This document shows, one piece after another, positions 35,223 to 39,877 of a stretch of 39,877 nt of DNA (its first letter is position 1; every line of letters begins with the position of its first letter). Made by a program: the position numbers and the translations under genes. The stretch comes from Firmicutes bacterium UBA5454. GTDB lineage: Bacteria > Bacillota > Clostridia > Caldicoprobacterales > DTU083. The notes below the pieces were generated by a model. The model worked only from the letters and a program-made list of their open reading frames with translations, was not told the origin of the DNA and did not search any database. The stretch is taken from NCBI GenBank assembly GCA_002426555.1, contig DIQU01000058.1, positions 31,622-71,498 on the forward strand, written 5' to 3'.

Positions 35223-35484
35223 CTAATTGCTCACCCGTTTTTGTTTGCTGATGACAAGCGACACAGCAAGAGCAGCAACGGCAAACCCAAGCACAATCAA
35301 CATATTATAAAGGACAGGTGTAATACTCTACGCTTACTCCCAGGATTAAAACTGCAAAAATCGAATACGCCATGTAATTATAATGGTAGCCTGCCTTCTG
35401 GCTTTTTGACAACTCTTCAACCTTCCGGTTCAGCTTTACTTCTACAGTATGGTTCAGATCACTTTCAACATACGCTGCAATCTG
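35223..35484 (-). pseudogene. Remnant of an ABC-2 transporter permease with internal deletion
   Basis: One minus-strand frame from 35484 reads QIAAYVESDLNHTVEVKLN and continues with AGYHYNYMAYSIFAVLILGV, a pattern of ABC-2 permeases just before a membrane helix. It then hits a stop at 35305. A second frame, shifted, ends LGFAVAALAVSLVISKQKR plus VSN and a stop at 35223, the usual C-terminal helix and basic tail of the same family. The middle of the protein (about 200 residues) is missing and the N-terminus is absent. No start codon or ribosome site. Confidence 0.6.
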
Positions 35485-35491
35485 TTATCAC

Positions 35492-35660
35492 TCAAGCCTA
35501 AAAGCATGGGAAAGATGTATAAACTCCGTCCAAATTGATTGACTGTGATATTTACGTCACTGGGTCCGATACTGAGTTGTTTTCTAAAAATTATGCTACT
35601 TATCTTTCAGGTATATACGTGGAGTTTGTCATTTCATAAAGTCTGGGACGAGTTTTGCAG
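35492..35660 (+). pseudogene. Remnant of an AAA_14/DUF4143-type ATPase
   Basis: Three short frames join into a recognisable segment: LKAWERCINSVQID, then CDIYVTGSDTELFSKNYATY followed by LSGIYVEFVIS, then KVWDEFC. In intact members this reads approximately W-E-K-x-I-N-S-L ... DIYITGSNSxLLS ... TYLSGRYVEFEIxPLSFxEF, the sensor-1 region of these ATPases. There are frameshifts and in-frame stops (35499-35501, 35520-35522), no Walker motifs and no start. It is opposite in strand to the adjacent ABC-2 fragment. The family call is from memory of the motif. Confidence 0.55.
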
Positions 35661-35767
35661 CAACACTACTACAAATATATACTCTGCTTATAATCCTTCA
35701 ATGCCTAAGCTCATTTCAATCTCTGCAAAAAGCATCTGAGACCAGCTTAGATTGACCAAACCAAGGA

Positions 35768-36556
35768 TTACTTCTTAGCTTTACATAGAAACACCCAAGT
35801 GCCAGCAGCAAGAATTGCCATCGCTGATATTATGATAGAAGATATCGGAAAAACAGGAAAAAACAAATCAGGAGACAAGTAAACACCACTATCATATAAC
35901 TTATGATCGACAAGCAAAGTGAATCCCCGAATTATATTATTTTTAGTTAACTGCATTGCTTGGTACACACGTTTTACAAGTGGGTCATCGGCGTTTATCG
36001 ATGGATGTGCAGCTTTTTTAAGAAGAGAATCATTGGTGTCGACCCATGAGCGTGCAACCTCGGATAGTTCGTCAATCCTGACATAGAAAAGTTCATTGTA
36101 CAAGCCGGTATCAGTGGAAAATGGATATGCAATTCTCCAGCCTTCAACATCTGTCGGCATACTATCCAAGCCATAACCTACTTTAACCGAAAGTGAATTG
36201 CTGTCTTTTCTGACATGAATGCGTTCACCCTTATCAATCACATAGGCAGGCGATGAATCCCCTATAGCATGATAGTAACTTATCGTTATAGGCACATTTA
36301 CTATATTCGTATGATCATGTGCAATTGCAGCCTCTATTGATGGAAAGAGCTTTTCCACTTCCTTTATATCTATTTTGCCATCAATAAGGGCGTCCTTATA
36401 ATTGTATGCCTCCGGATCAAGCGAATAATCTTTTGTCAGTTTATGATTATGCGTCAAAGCAGTAACAGTCTTGACAGCAAGGATGAGTATAAGGATTATG
36501 GTTATCAGTAAAAATAACATTTTAAAATTTATTTTGTTTATAGCACCTTTAAACAT
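35768..36556 (-). CDS. Unknown membrane protein with N- and C-terminal membrane helices
   Basis: 262 aa, ATG with GGGAGG upstream. I do not recognise the family. One hydrophobic helix at residues 13-34 (MLFLLITIILILILAVKTV), about 190 extracytoplasmic residues, a second helix near 236-258 (ISSIIISAMAILAAGTWVFL) and a short basic tail. The loop contains an EF-hand-like acidic stretch (ALIDGKIDIKEVEKL), HDHTNIVNVPITISYYHAIG, and several beta-rich segments. With both ends in the cytoplasm this looks like a scaffold or sensor. It follows the SecA2-type gene and the small two-TM frame on the same strand, so it may belong to the same export function; this is inference from position only. Confidence 0.7.
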   Translation of the reverse strand: MFKGAINKINFKMLFLLITIILILILAVKTVTALTHNHKLTKDYSLDPEAYNYKDALIDGKIDIKEVEKLFPSIEAAIAHDHTNIVNVPITISYYHAIGDSSPAYVIDKGERIHVRKDSNSLSVKVGYGLDSMPTDVEGWRIAYPFSTDTGLYNELFYVRIDELSEVARSWVDTNDSLLKKAAHPSINADDPLVKRVYQAMQLTKNNIIRGFTLLVDHKLYDSGVYLSPDLFFPVFPISSIIISAMAILAAGTWVFLCKAKK

Positions 36557-36613
36557 GCTGAACCTCCCCCAATTATTGTCGTAATTATTTAAGAATCCGC
36601 ATTCGAAGTAGTC

Positions 36614-36634
36614 TTAATTTTCCTTTTTGCACAT
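36614..36634 (-). other. Six-codon ORF behind a perfect Shine-Dalgarno
   Basis: AAAGGAGGTGG (36640-36650, minus strand) is followed at ideal distance by ATG TGC AAA AAG GAA AAT TAA (peptide MCKKEN). An overlapping GTG start would give a 15-aa basic peptide ending at 36585. It lies about 60 bases ahead of the 262-aa gene. It could be a leader peptide or the damaged start of a gene. Confidence 0.35.
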
Positions 36635-36713
36635 TTTCTCCACCTCCTTTTACGCCCTGTATTAAGTAGATGATTTGACTGTGTAATTTTGTTGGGGTTT
36701 TTGAAAATATTTT

Positions 36714-36993
36714 CTATTTTTTCTTTTTGTTTTTTTGGGAAATGCCTTTTACCATAAAAACAACCGTACATACCAGCATGATTAGTGAGAATGAAATAGA
36801 TATTATTAAACCTACTTCAATCCAATTATTACTTTGAGTTAAATTACTGCCGACTATAGGTAAATTATTAACTTGTTCCTTTAAAAGCTTAAGATAGATA
36901 AAAGGGAAGCTTACTATTGAAGACAGAATGAAAGCAGCTAAAGAAAATCTGCCATTTATTAACCATATTCAACACGAACTTAAAATACAACAA
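36714..36993 (-). pseudogene. Small two-TM membrane protein after secA2, apparent 1-base frameshift
   Basis: An 84-codon open frame (36968 to the TAG at 36714) reads FSLAAFILSSIVSFPFIYL (helix 1), about 25 outside residues including NNLPIVGSNLTQSNNW, IEVGLIISISFSLIMLVCTV (helix 2) and a lysine-rich tail. It has no start codon of its own. In another frame, TTG TTG TAT TTT starts five bases after the secA2 stop, behind GAAGG, and would run into it if one A were removed from the AAA near 36956. Either the gene is broken by one base, or this is a sequencing error in a short A-run, or a programmed shift. Family unknown; size and topology recall small accessory Sec components. Confidence 0.5.
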
Positions 36994-36995
36994 GG

Positions 36996-39392
36996 TTACC
37001 TTCTCTTTTTTACTTTTCTTTCTGTTATACTGTGATATAAGAGCATTACCAGATAAAGCGGAAAATTAAATATCATTGCCATTGGATTGAGCAAAATTGC
37101 CTGAATATTGTTATCCAAAGGCTTATCATCCACCAGATAGGTCCATGTGGAACCAGGAGAAGGCATTCCTTCCTTATCTAAATTCACACCGTCTTTTGTA
37201 ATTTCTACTACTGACAATGCCTTTATAATTTCTTCCTGTAAGTCAATATTAAATTGCTCAAAGGCAGCTACTACCCTTTTATTGTACTCGAATATGGGAA
37301 CCTCCTTGGCAAAATTGACTAGATGAATGCTTTCACGAATATAGGATAAGTAATCCAGGTAATCCATCCAGCATTGGTTGATCATATATAGTACTACTTG
37401 TCGTTCAGCTTTTTCCAGCGCTTGCACACCTACTGCATGCAACAACCCTTTGTACCGTTGTGGGCTGTATTTCAGCATAAAGTTGGTTTTACCCCTGTAT
37501 AGTAGTATGTCCATACGCTGATGCCAGATGATCTGCCTTTGATGCTCCGTTATTGCCCAATATTTATTAAGGTCTTTCCTCATATCCATGTTTTGACCTT
37601 CAATTATTCTTTGTGCAGATGACACTTCCCTCTGTATAACCGGATTGTCCAAAGGCCCTTCCTGCCGTTTTGGATAAAGGGATTTTGGGATAAGTTCCTT
37701 CAGGTTATATCTCAACATTAAATCGTCTTCAAGACTGGTGAAAAACCGACTGGTTCCTGAGTCTCCCTGCCTTCCTGCCCTGCCTCTCAGCTGATTGTCA
37801 ATTCTTCTGCTTTCATGGCGGTTAGTTCCAATAACATACAATCCGCCAAGAGCCATTACCTTTCCCTTATCTTCTTCGTGCGATCCCCCCAGCTTTATGT
37901 CTGTACCCCTGCCAGCCATATTGGTAGAGACTGTGACTGAGTACAAAGCACCTGCGTTGGCTATAATCGATGCTTCCATTTCGTCATTTTTGGCATTTAG
38001 AACTTGACATGAGATATCAGCATACTTCAACTCCTCTGCCAATTGCTCTGATTCCTCAACGCTGGCAGTTCCGATCAATATTGGGCGTCCAGTCTTATGG
38101 ACTTGAATAATCTCTTCAATTAAATATTTTTGTTTTGCTTCTTTATGAGTAAATATTACATCTGGAAGATCATGCCTAATGCATGGTTTATGTGACGGTA
38201 TTACCATTACCTTACGTTGATAACAAACAAATAACTCCTCTGCTGCTGTCAAAGCTGTTCCTGTCATACCCGAGATTCTAGGATAAAGCTTCAAAAAATT
38301 CTGTAGTGTGATTGAAGCCAGGATTCTTCCTTCGTTTTCAGAAACTATGCCTTCCTTAGCTTCCACAGCTTCATGCAATCCATATGGCCAATGCCTTTTT
38401 TCTGCCACTCTACCTGTAAACTCATCTACCAGCTCTACTTTTCCATCCCTAACAATATAGTCTATCTCTTTTTTGAGTAAGGCTTTAGCATGTAATGCAT
38501 TATTAAGATCTGCAAGTAAACTATTGTTTTTTCCACTATAAAGATTGCTGCATTGAAGGGATGCCTCTACCTTGCTTAATCCCAATTCCGTTAAATATAC
38601 ATTTCGTTCGTATTCATCCAACTCATAATCTTCTTCCGGCATTAATCTATCTACGATTTTTGCCATTCGAAATGTGTCGGAAATGGTTCCTTCTATTGCG
38701 CCTGCTAAAACCATAGGAATTCTTGCTTCATCGATCAGTATGGAATCAGCCTCATCTATAATTGCATAATGAAAAGGGCGTTGAATAAGTTGAGTAGGTT
38801 CCACTGCCAGGAACTCTCGCAGATAGTCAAATCCAGCTTCCTTTGCTGTCATATAAGTAATATCACAGTCGTATGCTCTTCTTCTTTTTTCTGTAGGCAT
38901 GCCATCCTCGATATACCCAACAGATAAACCAAGGCTTTCGAAGACAGGTCCCATCCACAAGGCATCTCTTTTTGCTAAATAGTCGTTAAATGTAAGAATG
39001 TGTACTCCTTTTCCAGTAAGAGCATTTAGATAAGCTGGAAATACAGCAGCCAGGGTTTTTCCCTCCCCTGTCTGCATTTCTACGATGCGTCCAATATGTA
39101 AACCTATAGCAGCCAGAATCTGTTCATCATGCACATGTAAGCCAAGCTTTCTCCATGCTGCTTCCTTAACCATAGCAAAAGCCTTCGGTAAAAGGTTATG
39201 TAAAGACTGATCATCTACTATATTAAATTTGAGTTCGGCTGAGACATTTTTTAAGTCAGAGTCATTAATATTTGAAAAATCAAACACATTTATTTCACCT
39301 AACCACTTATGATAAGAAGACAAGTCAAATTCCACATTGGGATACTTCATTTTCCTTCTTATGCGACTAAAGTAACTTCTAATGCCGGACAT
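36996..39392 (-). CDS. secA2: SecA2-type preprotein translocase ATPase with hydrophobic C-terminus
   Basis: 798 aa. DEAD motor motifs: MQTGEGKTLAAVFPAYLNAL (Walker A 107-114), TFNDYLAKRDALWMG, IIDEADSILIDEARIP (DEAD 213-216), SGMTGTA, GTASVEESEQLAEEL, STNMAGRGTDIKLGG and QLRGRAGRQGD. It departs from housekeeping SecA: YMTAKEAGFDYLREFL replaces the usual YGTNNEFGFDYLRDN, and the C-terminal zinc-binding tail (CxCxSGxxxxxCHG) is missing; instead the last ~35 residues hold a hydrophobic segment (NPMAMIFNFPLYLVMLLYHS) and a basic tail. ATG after AGAGGAG. Accessory SecA2 proteins export subsets such as S-layer or serine-rich glycoproteins; the client here is unknown. The two following genes encode membrane proteins. 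Confidence 0.88.
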   Translation of the reverse strand: MSGIRSYFSRIRRKMKYPNVEFDLSSYHKWLGEINVFDFSNINDSDLKNVSAELKFNIVDDQSLHNLLPKAFAMVKEAAWRKLGLHVHDEQILAAIGLHIGRIVEMQTGEGKTLAAVFPAYLNALTGKGVHILTFNDYLAKRDALWMGPVFESLGLSVGYIEDGMPTEKRRRAYDCDITYMTAKEAGFDYLREFLAVEPTQLIQRPFHYAIIDEADSILIDEARIPMVLAGAIEGTISDTFRMAKIVDRLMPEEDYELDEYERNVYLTELGLSKVEASLQCSNLYSGKNNSLLADLNNALHAKALLKKEIDYIVRDGKVELVDEFTGRVAEKRHWPYGLHEAVEAKEGIVSENEGRILASITLQNFLKLYPRISGMTGTALTAAEELFVCYQRKVMVIPSHKPCIRHDLPDVIFTHKEAKQKYLIEEIIQVHKTGRPILIGTASVEESEQLAEELKYADISCQVLNAKNDEMEASIIANAGALYSVTVSTNMAGRGTDIKLGGSHEEDKGKVMALGGLYVIGTNRHESRRIDNQLRGRAGRQGDSGTSRFFTSLEDDLMLRYNLKELIPKSLYPKRQEGPLDNPVIQREVSSAQRIIEGQNMDMRKDLNKYWAITEHQRQIIWHQRMDILLYRGKTNFMLKYSPQRYKGLLHAVGVQALEKAERQVVLYMINQCWMDYLDYLSYIRESIHLVNFAKEVPIFEYNKRVVAAFEQFNIDLQEEIIKALSVVEITKDGVNLDKEGMPSPGSTWTYLVDDKPLDNNIQAILLNPMAMIFNFPLYLVMLLYHSITERKVKKRR

Positions 39393-39431
39393 AACACTTC
39401 TCCTCTTTACTTTTGTATCCTGCGCTTTCGT

Positions 39432-39539
39432 CTAGCATCTAACACCGGCTACCATTAAACTCTCCCCATATTTTGTTATTCTTTCTTGTTTATATCCCGC
39501 TTTATGTAAAAGGATTTCTTTATAGCACCTGCCTATAGA
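39432..39539 (-). other. Orphan 35-codon protein-like frame in the secA2 upstream gap
   Basis: Between a TAA at 39540-39542 and a TAG at 39432, the frame includes CYKEILLHKAGYKQERITKY then GESLMVAGVRC. It reads like the C-terminal end of a larger protein (HKAGYKxERI recalls the last strands of some methyltransferases) but it lacks a start. The rest of the 39393-39725 gap shows no convincing gene and no clear secA2 promoter. Confidence 0.3.
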
Positions 39540-39725
39540 TTAAAATTGCTTGCTCCTTCAAGAATTGAAATGTAGTTAGAACAAAACAAACTCACTTCTG
39601 CCTTACAATGAGTCCTTCTCTTTTACTGGGTTAATTACAAAAAACCTTCCAGATCAGAATGATCTATTTGAGTTTAGAGTATGTACATTCGATTTTTTAT
39701 CTGTTATTCTAACTGCTCACTGTAC

Positions 39726-39877
39726 TTATTTAGACAATACATCCTTAAATCCTTGTACAACCCGGTATGCTTCCTCCGACTTCTTAAATGTATCGTCCGA
39801 ATTCAAAATAAACCGTTTAATAGCATCCTGATTAGTTTCCAAGCGATCTAATTTTTTTACTATGTCTGAATGATTAG
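39726..39877 (-). CDS. C-terminal end of an unidentified coiled-coil-like protein (partial)
   Basis: The last 49 codons of a minus-strand gene that starts beyond the right edge. It is charged and helical with heptad-like spacing (VKKLDRLETNQDAIKRFILN, then SDDTFKKSEEAYRVVQGFKD) and ends VLSK before a TAA. No membrane segment or motif is visible, so no function is assigned. It is on the same strand as secA2, about 330 bases upstream of it. Confidence 0.6.
   Translation of the reverse strand, partial: NHSDIVKKLDRLETNQDAIKRFILNSDDTFKKSEEAYRVVQGFKDVLSK

Noticed and set aside
35210..35251. Tiny cysteine-containing peptide ORF after the AGGAGGTG arm
   Set aside because: Its GTG start overlaps the Shine-Dalgarno itself, so spacing is impossible. 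The same bases encode the tail of the ABC-2 permease remnant on the other strand.
35638..35661. SGTSFAA motif suggesting a subtilisin-like serine protease
   Set aside because: It appears in only one of three frames, with no Asp or His motif nearby, and the continuation (TLLQIYTLL) is unlike subtilases. The adjacent frames fit an AAA_14-type ATPase remnant instead.

Overview
The window comes from a low-to-moderate GC, spore-forming Firmicute of the class Clostridia. The evidence is strong AGGAGG ribosome binding sites, frequent TTG and GTG starts, a SpoVB-type flippase, a Gram-positive LexA box, MinJ-like, CtpB and FtsEX genes in the Bacillus/Clostridium order, MurT/GatD-like proteins and a SecA2-type ATPase. 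Most of it is chromosomal housekeeping, interrupted by short decayed patches.

Layout. 1-4132: uvrB-uvrA on the minus strand (uvrA runs off the left edge), with a LexA box at the promoter and a 7-bp-periodic repeat in the leader. 4228-5055: a LysM/peptidoglycan-binding/BsuPI protein. 5045-10465 (minus): a CdaR/PucR-type regulator, ftsE, ftsX, the S41 protease ctpB and a MinJ-like PDZ membrane protein, i.e. a division and cell-wall block. 10682-11803: a stand-alone MsmX/UgpC-type sugar ABC ATPase. 12128-17670 (plus): argB, a SpoVB-like flippase, argD, argF and a GNAT acetyltransferase. 17680-20546 (minus): a GT4 glycosyltransferase and pgi. 20901-25471 (plus): an ABC ATPase, an ABC-2 permease and a seven-PASTA membrane protein without a kinase domain. 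25471-26947: a decayed patch with GGGACGGTTCT repeats, a truncated methyltransferase, an intact GNAT gene and a broken HicB-like antitoxin. 26944-30733 (minus): comEC and pdp. 30995-35150 (plus): a murT/gatD-like pair, a nitroreductase and a DUF1015 protein. 35151-35767: fragments of an ABC-2 permease and an AAA_14-type ATPase. 35768-39392 (minus): a SecA2-type ATPase with a C-terminal hydrophobic anchor, a frameshifted two-TM protein and a 262-aa double-anchored protein. 39726-39877: the C-terminal end of an unknown protein.

How the parts work together. uvrAB performs SOS-controlled excision repair. The FtsEX, CtpB and MinJ-like group belongs to septal wall remodelling, placement and sporulation signalling. 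The arg genes cover the acetylglutamate kinase, acetylornithine aminotransferase and ornithine carbamoyltransferase steps. The sugar ATPase, pgi and the glycosyltransferase touch carbohydrate and envelope metabolism.

The least ordinary items are: (i) a GatD homologue that has lost the catalytic Cys and His and the ENHGGR-type motif, paired with a MurT homologue that has also drifted; (ii) the operon coupling an ABC-2 exporter to a kinase-less seven-PASTA protein; (iii) the membrane-anchored SecA2 with two unknown membrane proteins; (iv) shared AAGCAGAA/TTCTGCTT inverted repeats around the CdaR-type regulator and the sugar ATPase. No tRNA, rRNA, CRISPR array or intact insertion sequence was seen.
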